The position numbers and the translations under genes are program-made. From assembly GCF_026210795.1 (NCBI RefSeq), contig NC_089448.1, positions 3,038,001 to 3,102,000 on the forward strand: a DNA stretch of 64,000 nt. Direction: 5' to 3'. Shown here piece after piece: positions 36,364 to 47,833 of this stretch (its first letter is position 1; every line of letters begins with the position of its first letter). The notes under the pieces were generated by a model. It was not told the origin of the DNA and did not search any database. It saw nothing but the letters and a program-made list of their open reading frames with translations. The DNA comes from Rhizophagus irregularis. Taxonomy: Eukaryota; Glomeromycota; Glomeromycetes; Glomerales; Glomeraceae.

Positions 36364-36730
36364 TTGATATAACGATATTCCCTAAGGCCACACAAATTCG
36401 AATTTTCGGTTCACTTCACCCGGCCGGGTCACTTTTTCAAATTTCAATAAAAAAAAGTTTATATATAAAAAATTTATCATGTGATCAGAACGTAATTTTA
36501 TTGGCGGGTAAGTTTATCACGCGGCTGAGAACTTCTAGAGCGAAAATAAATTCCTCCCTTTTAAAAGTCAACCAATCAAATGTCACGATTTTATATATAA
36601 ACTTTTTTTACTAATAAACAATAAACCCCGGGTCCCCGGGTCGATTTTAAATTTCAATGTTACGTGAACCGAAAAATTGAATTTGTGTGGCCTAAAAATT
36701 CATATATGTCCCGACATATCGTTATATCAA
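36364..36730. mobile_element. Older inverted-repeat element interrupted by a MITE
   Basis: Exact 15-bp inverted arms TTGATATAACGATAT (36364-36378) and ATATCGTTATATCAA (36716-36730) flank the MITE at 36386-36692. Further CCGATA words continue to the left (about 36265-36360). This suggests an older repeat into which the MITE jumped. Outer ends not determined. Confidence 0.5.
36386..36692. mobile_element. 307-bp MITE with GGCC ends and TAA duplication
   Basis: The ends are GGCCACACAAATTC and its inverted complement, and similarity runs inward over about 29 bp (to CGGTTCAC). GC palindromes (CCCGGCCGGG and CCCCGGGTCCCCGGG) lie just inside. TAA flanks both sides. A 3-bp TWA duplication with GG-starting ends fits PIF/Harbinger. 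No ORF. Confidence 0.7.
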
Positions 36731-36822
36731 TTTTTGTGTAAAGGGATGACTTTCAATAAAAATATAATAAAACTATTTAAATGTTATTTTATTTCCATTT
36801 CCTTTTTTACTATAAAGATATT

Positions 36823-37334
36823 TAATTCGTGATCCGCCAGTGAACCATAAAACTTGGCTATTAAATTCCGGTGAAAGTTATATATATATTTACTAATAGC
36901 ACGGAATCTACAGTTCCGCCAATGCAAGGTACAAATTACTAAAATATTATATGAAAACTAATATTATAGGCATAAAAATATGCCATTTGGCTATCTTAAT
37001 AATAAAAGACCGGTAAAAATTTTAAGCACCAAAAGACACTTTCATAAGAGCTGAAAATTTGAATTTGAAAAAAAAGAAAAATTTAGTATTTTAAAATTTT
37101 AAAGATAACTCATCATCTAGTGGTCGTATGAAAATAAAATTTGGTTTATCGGATTCGTCTCATTGAGACGCATCTAATGGTAATGATTTTATGTCTTTAT
37201 GACCAATAGAAGGCGAGTTATCCCATATTTTTTCTCCAGAATCGCAGATTCTAAATTATTGATAAAAATATATATGAACTTATCACCGCCTTTTAATAGT
37301 CAAATTTTATGGTTCACTGGCGGATCACGAATTA
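36823..37334. mobile_element. 512-bp terminal-inverted-repeat element, copy 2 (inverted)
   Basis: Same length as 7003-7514 and, as far as read, identical to its reverse complement, including internal words such as GCGTCTCAATGAGACG. TTAA is readable at both borders. Near-identity of two copies 29 kb apart implies recent movement by an active partner transposon elsewhere. Confidence 0.85.
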
Positions 37335-38140
37335 ACTATTAAGTTCCTTTAAATTTTTTAAATTTTTTCACTTTTTTTTCAAAAGTTGTAACCAATCAAA
37401 ATTGAGCATGGAGGATTATGTCACGTGAGGGACAGAAATTCACGTGATCGTTCATTTGAATATAGTCCTCCGCTTCGCTTCGGACAAGAAATTATATGAG
37501 TAAAAGTGTTCATTATCCTAAATATTCATTTAAAAACACGATAAAAAATATTTTTAGATGAACGGTTAATTTTTTTATTTAAAGAGATATCAACATTTTG
37601 CATGTCGTTTTAAAAAATTATTAGACAATAACTTCCTAGAAGCATGCCAGGCTTATGACCTTTTGTTAATATCATTAATTTCTATGCCAATTTTATAAAC
37701 TTACTGTTTATTAAACTCCCGTAAAAATAATATTTATTATGTAAATAAAAGTCCTGATAAGATTTAGTAACCGTAAACTTCTGAAATTTGTCTTTTTATT
37801 AAACTAGATCGTTCATTTGCTCTCATTATAAAAAAAAATAAATTTTTAAACTTTGCTAACAATTGATTATAAGGGCCAATTTTTAGATTTAAATTAACAC
37901 TTTAATATATTTACGATCATTGTATTTAGAAATGGTAATGGGATTAAAATTTCAGATAATAACTGCTTTAGACCAAAAAGGTTCATAGAATATGTTTGTT
38001 GCGATATACCAGAACATTTCCTTAATAATATTATATCGTTACAGATAATTAATCTAGATATCTAAATGTATAATTTAAAAATGTTTTTAAATAATTTACA
38101 TAAATTGTTTCTAATTTTTTTTTTAAGTATTTTTAATTTA
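37335..38140. other. Intergenic, no gene recognised
   Basis: AT-rich, with one CG-containing palindrome (CTCCGCTTCGCTTCGGA, near 37468). Nothing else supported. Confidence 0.4.
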
Positions 38141-38426
38141 TTCATACATCACGGCAATATTATATTGTGCTATATCATTTCCTAAATTTGCGGCTTTTTG
38201 ATACAATTCAACTGCCTTTTTCTTATTAATATTAATTCCAATTCCGTTATCTTAACAATATCCTAATATCGCTATTCCGTCTGAATACTCTCCTTCAGTA
38301 AATAATTCAAAAGCTTTTTGATGGTTTTCGAAAACACCATCTCCATATAAATATGCAATGCATAGCTATCAAATGTCCCATTTCAAGCAGCTTTTTTATA
38401 CCAATCAGTAGATATTTTAAAATTAT
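38140..38426 (-). pseudogene. Decayed Sel1-repeat tail of the adjacent kinase
   Basis: Minus-strand frames after the kinase stop read TDWYKKAA, then CIAYLYGDGVFENHQKAFEL, then NGIGININKKKAVELYQKAA and NDIAQYNIAVMY. These are Sel1 repeat signatures (A...G..Y..G). They lie in different frames, with stops between them. Kinase-Sel1 fusions are common in these fungi, so the gene probably lost its Sel1 half through a frame change near the current stop. Confidence 0.7.
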
Positions 38427-39789
38427 TTATATCTTTCGTAAAAATAACCTAAACAATTTTGACCAAATGTCACCATTTTTTGTACTATTTGGAATTAAAT
38501 TTTCATTTGCCATTAATTTTGAAAATATTCTTAATCTATTAACAACTTCATGTATAGATGGTCGTTTATTTGGTTCATCATTCCAACATTCTAATAATTT
38601 AAAAATATTAGTTTGATTAAACAATTACTTACTTAATGAAATATAATACATTCAATATACTTAAATCATACTTACCAGTATAAAGATCAGAATAACCGCT
38701 AGGAGTATCAGAAATAATTTCTTCTCTTCGACCTTGTGAAATTTTATACATTAAACTAAGATCGTAATTTTGTTCGTGAAATGGTGGGTACCCGCTTGAT
38801 ATTTCCCATAATAGTACGCCAATACTATATACATCGCTCTTTTCATTTAATTTTAAATTATCCATTAATACTTTTGGATCAATATATGGAACCATACCAA
38901 GTACTTTTGTTTGTGAATTAGATGTTTCTTTAATCCTTTTTGATAATCCAAAGTCTGCCAACTTGATGGAATTCTGATGAACCAGCACATTACAGGAATG
39001 CTATTATATTACATAACACAATTATATTAAATTAACTGTTAACTTAATTCATTAAATATATTTGATTTTTTTTAAAAAAAAAATTACCAAGTCTCGATGA
39101 ATAATTCCTTCATCATGTAGACATAGTACAGAACAAGCTAATTGGTATGCCAAACTGTATTTATTATCCCAAGTAAGTTTATTGAAGTTATTCTTCAAAT
39201 AGTCACGAAGTGTCCCACCGTCAGCATATTCTATTACCAACAAATAATTTTTTGTTGGATTAATTATATTTTCTATTAAAAATAATTATTATAAATTTTT
39301 GTAAAAAAAAATAAGTAAATTTCAACCAACAGTTATTAAATATTTTATGACATACTTACCAATACCGGAATCAGATTTTGTAATTCCGTAAAAGCGAATA
39401 ATATTATCATGAAAATCTACATCTCGTTGAATTTTAAGCTAAATTATGAATGGGCAATAATTTTTTTTAAAAAAAAAATATAAAGAAGTACATACATAAA
39501 AAATAAAATATTTTTTAAAAATATGGAAATCAAATTTTTTTTTATTAATAATAAAAATTACCTCATAAACAATTTCTTTCAAAGTAATATTATTAAGATT
39601 ATAAAAAGACTTTAACGCTAAATAATGATCAAAATTTTTCCAATTTGCACGAAAAACCTTTCCAAATGCTCCATAGCCAATTTCTTGAATATTTTTAAAA
39701 TCTTCAAATTCATAATATTTAATATGTTTTTTACTGATAGCTTCTTCAATCCAGTTAATCCATTCATCTATATTTTCATTATTTTGCAT
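38427..39789 (-). CDS. Protein kinase, five exons, 326 aa
   Basis: Exons 39562-39789, 39360-39438, 39088-39272, 38676-39000 and 38427-38590. All introns are GT-AG with matching phases, giving 326 residues. It starts MQNNENIDEWINWIEE. Kinase motifs are complete: glycine loop IGYGAFGKVF, lysine in YLALKSF, catalytic loop IIHRDLHSCNVL, DFG in LADFGLSKR, activation-segment end VPYIDPKV (replacing APE), SDVYSIGVLLWEIS, and the C-lobe CWNDEPNKRPSIHEVV. It is a tyrosine-kinase-like enzyme, probably active. The reading frame ends ...LFRLFLRKI, just where remnants of a Sel1 tail begin in other frames, so the present protein is a shortened form. Confidence 0.85.
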
Positions 39790-41380
39790 TTTGTTACTAT
39801 TGTTTTTATTCGAGATAGTGTATGGTGCAATAAAAATTTTGACGGGGAAAGTAAAAACGTAGCGTGTATATATAGTCAAGAGCAATTTTATCAAAATCGG
39901 GTATATTTATTTAAATTACTACTTACTAGTGATAGTAATGATTTATTAGTGATATTAATTTTTTAAAAAAAACGTGTAAAAAAAAAAAAATTTTTTTTTT
40001 ATACATTCACAAAATAGGAATTTTAAAAATAAAGATTCTGCCGATTATAAAATTTCCATTTTGATTAATAAATAAAATGAAATAAAAAAAAAAAGTATAT
40101 CCCCCAACCCTTTTCGTTCTCCCCCTCTCTTTTCATTATCTCCCCTTCTCTATCAGTCATTGGACAATTCGGACGCCATTTTATAAAAAATATTTGTGTA
40201 ACCATATTTACGTACTTCATTTTATGTTTAACTGTTATTCGTTATTAATATGCTACGTCGATCCAAATTAAGTAATTTGATAGATTTTCATGTGCCCGCT
40301 AGTTTCTAAAAGTATCTTTCCTTTTTTAAGATTATTTTTTTTTCTTTGCATTTGCGTGAAGTTCGTCTTAAAAACAAGCTTTTTTGCGATCCTTTTAAAA
40401 GTAGTGACGAATATATGGTTTTAGCAACAAAGATATATATAATTTTATGAGAAGAAAAAGAATTTCTAAGATTGCAACGGTAGTTATTTAGACTGTTCTT
40501 GTGTAAAATGCAAAAAACCGATATTTTAAAAATTTTTTTTTTTTTAATTTCAATAAAAGTTTAGAGAGAAGCTTTTACCTAATAAAAATACTTTATTTTT
40601 TTAGATATATTTTAACGAGAAAAACAACTTTTATTAAGTTAATGGAGTCAATTATCCAAGCAGATTTGTAGTTATTCTTGAATTTTGTTAAAATTTTTAC
40701 ATTTTATGACGTTAAATACAAATTAATTTTTATTCATTACAGAAAATTTAAGTATTTCTGGGTAGAACATTTGTATTTTAGTTAATTTTTCATGTTTATA
40801 TTATTTTTTTAAAAAAATTATTTTTGTTCATAATTTTATTAATTTACTATATTTAATTATCAGACTTGACTTGGAGACCGTTTAAAGTAATTTAACGAAT
40901 AACAAATGTTAAAAATCAATACCAAGACAATTTTATCAAAGATTTTTCATTTAAACCATAAGCAGTTGATGTAGTAGATAAATGGATAGTAAAATAGTAA
41001 TTTATTATAAATTATAATAGTTTCTAAAATAATTTTTTCTTGTGATTTTAAAAGTGTTTTTGTATATTTATTTAAAATAAATAGAACGTGTAAAATGTGT
41101 GGTTAAAAAAGGTTAAAAAGTGTCAAAAAGAAAAAGTTTAAGTTTCGTACATATATAAAATATACATACAATTGACTACCTAAAGCGCTTAGCTGTTTCT
41201 AAATTTTGTTGATCAAGTGATTTGGAGTAGGCATGTCCAGTGACTTCTATACAACAAATTATCCGAAAGAATTTCTAGTTGCTGTTACACACAATCGCCA
41301 TACAAACAGCTGCCAAAAGCAAGAACCCAACACTTACAAATGATCATATCTTGAAAAGGGTAAAGCTAACATTTTTTTAT
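39790..41380. other. Kinase upstream region and AT-rich intergenic DNA
   Basis: Contains a pyrimidine-rich patch (about 40098-40155, CCCCCAACCC, CTCCCCCTCTC) some 310 bp upstream of the kinase ATG. A segment near 41275-41320 is an inverted match to 61335-61395 (GTGTAACAGCAACTA and CTTTCG words). No gene recognised. Confidence 0.4.
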
Positions 41381-41877
41381 ATTTTTTTTTCATTAGAAAT
41401 AAAAATTACTCCAGAATGAAGCTGTCTTGAAAATTCAGAAAAATTTTTCTCTATTTTTGATCTAAATTTTTTCTCTTTTCGTAAAACGAAAGTTTTCTTG
41501 AAAATTTCAAAAATTTTTCAGGAAATCGCTTTCTATTTTTGACCTAAATTTTTTTATTTTGTGAAAATGAAATTGTCCTGAAAAATTCACATAATAAGAT
41601 GAGAACTGCTTTCCATTTTTGATTTAATAATTTTCTCTTTTCGTAAAATCAAAGTTTGTTGGTTATCATCAAAAAATTCAAAACTTTTTTGTTATTTTAA
41701 AATTATAATAACTAATAAATATAATTATGATAAGTGATTCTCATTTTGAAAAAAAAAGTAAAAGAAAATTTCAATTGAAACTCACAGCGTATTTGATTTT
41801 TTTTTAAAATAAAAGAAAACTTTTGCAGCAGCAAAAGGACTTTTTAAAATTTATACTAATTATGATGATTAATTTTA

Positions 41878-42113
41878 ATCGTGAAAGATCTTAGCCCTTA
41901 TAGCCTCATCGGCTACAAACAATACTTGAGAACAACCAATTTTTTTCCACAATTTTACGAGTTCTGGACAGATAAGCATTATCAACTCAACTTATGCTAA
42001 AGACGTAAAATTATCGCTAGAATGAATCAAAAGAAATATCGACAAGCGATATATCTTTTCAAGAGTAACAAGAACTGGACTATGTCATCCTCAATTATTA
42101 ATGTTGAGGAATA
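41878..42113 (+). pseudogene. Broken copy of the 82-aa frame at 53837
   Basis: Shares long exact stretches with 53837-54085 (TTTTTCCACAATTTTACGAG, AAGAAATATCGACAAGCGAT). It lacks about 20 bp encoding QLFSGFDP and has extra bases before the QKKYRQ codons, so the frame is lost. Confidence 0.55.
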
Positions 42114-42426
42114 AATGCATGGAATTTCAATAAATGATTAGTCTTAAATTGAAATTATTTTATTTATAATATGAAGTTATTATTCAAATAATTTAATTAA
42201 AAAGTGGATTTATTTCGTTTAGGAAATAAATAATTTGTATTACATAATGGTTATAAAATATAAAGTAGTACAATATATATAAAAAAACTACAAAATTAAA
42301 AAAAATTAAGAAATATAGTTATAATCGAATAAATCGGGAAAATGATTATCCGGGAATACGAAGTTCTTGGAAATACCCTTATTTTTAACGTAAATTTCTT
42401 GTAAAATGTAAAGAAAAAAAAATCTA

Positions 42427-42602
42427 CTAAAGATGTTGATTGTTAAGATTGAAAGTAGCGAAATGGCCCATGCTTGGTTGTTCGTAATCGACCCATAATT
42501 GGTGAGTGGTGACCCATGCTTTATAACCACCAATGGATCTTTTAATACTTATATCAGCGCTGGCCGCATCCAGAAAGAAGTTCTTTAATGATTTCTTCAA
42601 TG
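42427..42602 (-). pseudogene. Unrecognised W-rich fragment (copy B)
   Basis: A minus-strand frame encodes SIGGYKAWVTTHQLWVDYEQ and ends ...NLNNQHL with TAG. A related but frame-broken copy lies at 54410-54580. The sequence looks protein-like, rich in aromatic and polar residues and not low complexity. There is no start codon, and the 5' part is absent or unrecognised. Confidence 0.35.
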
Positions 42603-42807
42603 GTTAGGAGTTCTGTAAATGAAATATTAGAAATGATAAAAGTGATCAGAATTTTTTTAAGTTTAAACATGTATTATCGAAAAGAATTGCTGAAAGAATC
42701 ATTTCATTAAATTTTGATTTATTTTAAAATGAAGAATATGATCATGCATTATTTAACCCTTCCCCTTAAACTCCATCTTATATGATAATCGAAATATTTT
42801 CATTTAG

Positions 42808-42962
42808 GCTGCTGCGGTCAACTTACTACGGAGCATACGATATTTTTATAAGTGGGCCGTTTATCGGAAAAGTTGACATTCACATCATTATAATTACAGT
42901 AATATTCGAAATTGTTCCGGTTGAATAGCAGATAGATTGCAAATTACTGAGTCAGTAAAAGA
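42808..42962 (-). pseudogene. Remnant of the Q/N-rich gene (fifth copy)
   Basis: About 155 bp aligns with the middle of the Q/N-rich genes: GCTGCTGCGG, GGAGCATACGA, GACATTCACATCATTATAAT, GGTTGAATA.CAG and GATTGCAAATTACTGA, in the same order. The conserved core region is absent. Confidence 0.6.
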
Positions 42963-43502
42963 TATTTTTTTTTTCTATTATAAGGTGGCCCCCCAAAAAA
43001 TATCAATGACAATACTCGTTCAAAATTTAACTATACACATGTGATATAATTGGTAACTAGATAGGTTCCAATATATCATAAAATTTACGTAATTTCAAAA
43101 ATAAAGTAAATTGATAGGATATCACGTGCTTTATCTATTAAATGTATTTTCACGTACCTAAAAGTTTACAAGGTAGCCTTGTACCCACAACTAATAATCC
43201 AGGATGTGCCTTTGAATTTCCCAAAGGATACAAGGATTTTCACGTCAGTTGACATTGATCATCTTGCGTAAAATGCTAAAATCAAATAAATGATATGCTT
43301 TTTTATGATTTTTATTTATGTATTGATTTTTTAATTTTTATTATTACATTAGGGGAAACATTATTTTAACTTTGCAAAATAGTAAAATTGAAATTAAATA
43401 AATTTACAAATCATAAATTGCTTTATATAACCTAAATAATAGAACGAAATTAATTGTGTATGAATTACTGACGTGTTTCACATACACTTAAAATTGAGAA
43501 CG

Positions 43503-43946
43503 TATTTGTACTAGTATTACTCTTGTTTATTATTGTCAAAGAATCATGAATGAGATAAATCGTTTGTAAAAGGGCTTCTTGTATGATGATTTGTTTCTCT
43601 TGACCAGCAAATGTGTTATAAAATACAAATGATTCCATCATCATCTATAGTATCATCTTTTTTAAGATAATACCTGAAATAAGCTCTTTTTCGATATTTG
43701 ATGATCATAAAGTAGTAAGGACAACATATCAGAACATTTTTTTCTGTGTATCCCAAAATATGTTCGATAAATGACGTGGGTACTGGGTACAGGAGCTGGT
43801 ACAGGCAAATGCGGTAAAGATTTGTTAGGAATGCTACATGGGTTAAGTTCGTTTCGCCGGGATCTCTTGATTTCGCAGATGATAATTTGATGAAAGCATT
43901 TTGAGTTGGAAAACCTCAATATTATCTGCTTGAGTCTACCAGCCAT
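43503..43946 (-). pseudogene. MAGRLK-family copy B, frameshifted
   Basis: Starts MAGRLKQIILRFSNSKCFHQ at 43946 and follows copy A to about EIK, then diverges through an inserted or substituted stretch. Downstream, bases matching copy A (AAAAAGAGCTTATTTC, GATGATACTATAGATGATGATG) fall in another frame and end early. Not functional as the ancestral protein. A 94-codon open frame survives by chance fusion. Confidence 0.55.
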
Positions 43947-44376
43947 ATTAGAAATATAGATCCTTCACTTAATTATTTCCTGTAGATCGAGGTTAAGGTG
44001 GAAAAAGCATTAAACCGAAATGTCATTAATCATTGGAACAAAAACTTCAAAATTAGTGTAAATTGACACGACTATCTTGTTAAGTACTCACAGTTATTGT
44101 TGCAAAACAAGAACTATCCAGATCTCCATTGTCAATCCAATAACTTCGTCTCTTAATTGCCTTGCATTAGTGTACACGATCTTAAATGATTAAAATATTA
44201 GTATTAGTCTGTTACCATATGCGAAAAGTTAATTGGAGCAAGCCTTATTTATTAGCAAAATAAAAATAAAAAGATGCGAGCTTAGTCTGTGATGCATGAA
44301 GTTTCTATGCTACTTAATATAAACTATTATTGTTTCGAACGATGTTTCTTTATTCTAGCATTTCTTTGAGGGAGAG

Positions 44377-45180
44377 TCATTTTCTGCTCATAGTTAATCT
44401 TTTAACAACACTACAATTATGCCAAAATTCTTTCACGCCATTATGTAATGTTTGGTACTTCCCGTAATCTTTGACAAAAGCATTTTCGAAAAGTTCGATG
44501 TTCGATGGTAAGTTGTCACCTTGGGAAACTTCCTGAAGTGAAAAGCAAGAAGCACTAAAGGTCATGATACCATGAAGATAATCGAAATCATCATCGCCGC
44601 TCGCTCCTTTTTTCTTATTCGTTCGTATGAGCTTTCAAGTTGCTTGATACTCCGAGCATACTTTGTTGAAACCTTGTCCTCTATGACGCAAATAAGTCAG
44701 AGCTGGCTCCGCTGAGAACGAAGTAAAATATTTTCGTACCTTGATTGAATAATCGATCCACCTGGAGTTTTCATCGCCAATAATTTCATATTCGGGTCTC
44801 ATGCTGAAAGTTTGAAATTCTTTCCAGTAGGATTTTTAGTGATAGGATAGCAGTGTGGAGTATCGTTGAAAATGTACCCGTTGCGAATTGATTCCAAACT
44901 ATCTAAAACTAAAGTTCCATAATTTTCGAGCCTGAATAAAAAAAAATCGTAAAGTTCTCATCACCGTCCCGAATTTCGTGAATAGGTGGGGTAAGTAATA
45001 GGACTATGTCTTCACTTTCAAAGAATTATCCTGCTAATACTTCCTTCAAACTGCATAGACGAAAAAGTTTTTCTCTTCTCTTAATTTCCTTAACGTGAGA
45101 AAGTTACTGCATTTTTGTTTGAAGGGATAGTTCTTTCATCATTTGGTAAGAAGTATTTTTCTGTAACCCCTTATTAGTTA
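44377..45180 (-). pseudogene. Crinkler-type C-terminal domain relic (copy B)
   Basis: The last 62 codons are open (SCFSLQEVSQGDNLPSNIEL ... VVKRLTMSRK). Farther upstream lie GAATATGAAATTATTGGCG, a splice donor, and NTPHCYPITTLLS-like codons, in order with copy C. Frame changes separate the pieces. Best read together with copies A and C as a duplicated, decaying CRN effector C-terminus of restriction-endonuclease-like type; the fold is inference. Confidence 0.55.
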
Positions 45181-46080
45181 TTACTGATACTCTAAAAAAT
45201 TTCTTTTTTTGATATTTTATTTTGAAAATGGGTTCGACTTTATTATATAAATTTTCATTTAATAAATTCTTATATAATTCGATTTTATTAAATTTAAAAT
45301 AAGTTTTTGTTCGAATGTTTTTATGTCACACATAAATGTCAGGTGATCTACAATTACATCATTGGCTTCATTGCACATGTATCATAGAATCGGATCGACA
45401 TTTATTTATACATGTGCACGTGATAATAAAGTGTATGCAAATTGTTTAAATGCCATTTATCGTAACAAGAATCTTTATGAATTAATGCAAATATAAAGTT
45501 TGTTCAACCTTTACAAATTGCCATAATAATATATTATTTATTTACCTATACTTAACATTAAAATTTAACTGAATTATATATATTAAATATGACCAATTCT
45601 GCTCATTACTTGAAGATTTAAGCTGAAAGAAATACCGACAAGCGAAATGATATATATATATATATATACTGTATATGTGTCTTTATTACATGAATATTGC
45701 GGCCAGAAACATTTTGGACTCGTATCACTCTCAATTTTTGTATATGATTTTGCATCAATAGATAAAAATTCGTCATTTCGTAATTAGAATATAAATCAGA
45801 AAAAAACAAAATAAGTCATTCTTATTTGTATAATATTTCAAAAAATTATCTGCCTTAAAATTGAAATTATTCCATTTATAAATGGGCCGAAGTTCTTTAC
45901 GGGTAATACCTTTAAGAATTATTCATCATAATTTTAATAAAAGTGGATTTATTTCGTTTAGAAAGATAAATAATAACAATTTATTATTTAAATGACATAC
46001 CAGCAATGCAATATAAAGAAAACAAATATATATATAATATACTATATAAAAGAATAATTATGAAAATATAAGAGAAATAA

Positions 46081-46891
46081 AAATATAAGGTGAAAAATGT
46101 TGAATTTGAGTAAATTGAGTGCCCGTGACATCCGAAGAATAATTCAGTAAGTATTATCTTGTTGAGAAACGTAGGTATAACGATAATTTTGAATTCAGGG
46201 ATATCAAAACTAAGGATTTGAGGTTGAGAAGGGTTAATATTAGTCATGTACTCATGTTAAATAAACTAAGTGGAGAAGGAATATTTCAATAGTCTGCTGC
46301 GGTCCAGCATACTGCAGAAGGCAATTGGTGTTGAGATATTTTCGTTAGAAGTGAGTTGTTGGTCTAAATAATTGGTGTTTGCATAAAATGTTGGAAAAAT
46401 TATTATCGGAAGAGTTGACAGTTACATCATTATTATATTCGAGGAAGAATGTTCCGGTTTAATAACGGTAAATTGCAAATTACAGTCGGCACTCAGTAGG
46501 CGTCCGGGCCAAGCAGGTCTTCGTTATGAGAAAATTCGTTAAAGCTATAACGAATTATTCGGCATAGCGGAAAATTTTAGTATAATGCAATAAAATAGAG
46601 GAAAATCAAAACATTTGTAGAACGTCATACTCATAAAGGCGAAACATAAACCAGCCATTTTTTGATAAATGAATTAAAAGTGGTAAAATTGCTTATTTGA
46701 GAAAAATTCCATAAAACCACAATCTGCCCTTTATATTAAAATTTATCTTGCAAAAATCTTTGTTATATTAAAAAAAAAAATTCGTTTTAAAAGAAATTCG
46801 TTATATTAAAATTCGCTATAGAAAGGGCTGACTGTACTGAACCCAGTAAAAGTTGGTCATTTTGATTATTTTGTAAAGAATTTTGACTCAC
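46081..46891 (-). pseudogene. Q/N-rich gene copy B, start lost and split by a transposon
   Basis: The initiator is GTG instead of ATG (46889-46891). A 2-bp deletion near codon 14 shifts the frame, and a 352-bp element (46483-46834) sits between codons corresponding to SNLQSTVI. The 3' part keeps LSFDIPEFKIIVIPT with G changed to E, then runs on out of frame beyond the usual TQFTQF end. Clearly inactive. Confidence 0.8.
46483..46834. mobile_element. 352-bp TA-flanked MITE, Tc1/mariner-pogo-like
   Basis: The ends are CAGTCGGCACT and, inverted, CAGTCAGCCCT. TA is duplicated at 46481-46482 and 46835-46836. The intact copies of the host gene show the uninterrupted sequence GCAAATTACTGAA, which fixes the borders exactly. 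Internal TTCGTTATA and TATAACGAA words recur. No ORF. The TA target and CAGT ends fit the Tc1/mariner superfamily, pogo/Tigger group. Confidence 0.85.
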
Positions 46892-46920
46892 AGCTGAATT
46901 TTGAACGAGATTTATGAATT

Positions 46921-47833
46921 TACTTTATGACGGAAAGTTACAACAAATTTATTTATTTATTTATTTATATTTGAAGGAAGAAATTTTGGGCTATTTGGAG
47001 CATATTTGGTTAAGTGGCAAAAAAAAAATTATACTTTTATACTTGTAGACTGAGTACTCTTTGTACCATAAATCTCGAACTCTACAAAATCATCAAGAGC
47101 CACATGACCACAATTAAAAAAAAAATTTTTTTTTTTATGTTAATATACTACTGTGTTACATTAAAAATTTTTTTTTATTTAAAAAAAAGATATTATGAAA
47201 ATTGCATTGTATTATTACTATAAACAACTTGTCTTAACGTCTTGTCACTTAAAAAAAAATAATAATACTAATAAAGTTAAAAAAAGAAAAAAAAACCCCT
47301 CGAAATACCTGTTTAAACCTGTTTTTATGAAAAATCCTTGTTGAAACCTTTTCGTTCACAAACCAATTTATGGGAAAAAATCTTTTTTTATGGAAAAAAC
47401 CTGTTTGAAACCTTTTCGTTCACAAACCAATTTATGGCAAAAAACCTGTTTAAGCATTATTTGAAACTTTGTGATTGTCTAAATCGTCACTACCACGTGA
47501 GCATTCTGTATATTTATTTCAGAAACTTGCCTATTCGTCACTTCCTGTAAGTGAATGCAGAATACATTTCGACTATCCATGCACACATTTTAATTGTAGA
47601 ATTCTGAAGCGAACATTTCTATTATTTACCATCATTAGTATCCGAGTGTTTCCATATTCCATGATCTGAGATAAAAATATATATTTAAGAAACCAAATTT
47701 TACATTGAATTTTTTTTTTATTGTTATTACTCACAAATCTCATTTAAATTTCAAGAAATATTCTCTTTTTAATAAACTTATAAAAACTTATAAATACATA
47801 CTCAAAGACATCTCGTATATAAGCTAAGCCGTA
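46921..47833. repeat. AT-rich intergenic with a 64-bp tandem pair
   Basis: A 33-bp word TTGAAACCTTTTCGTTCACA... occurs at 47341-47373 and again at 47405-47437 (64-bp period). The small open frames over it are repeat translations. The remainder is low-complexity DNA and the promoter region of the next gene. Confidence 0.5.

Larger units (their letters stand above)
41400..46920 (+). repeat. Segmental duplication, copy B
   Basis: Matches 53270-57260 in the same order and orientation: an 82-codon reading frame remnant, a W-rich minus-strand frame, the MAGRLK gene, the CRN C-terminal relic and the Q/N-rich gene. Parts also match 29400-30720 and 4450-6407. Copies differ by indels and by private transposon insertions. 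Boundaries are approximate. Confidence 0.7.

Noticed and set aside
45648-45667. (TA)n run as an origin or promoter
   Set aside because: Plain microsatellite with no supporting context.
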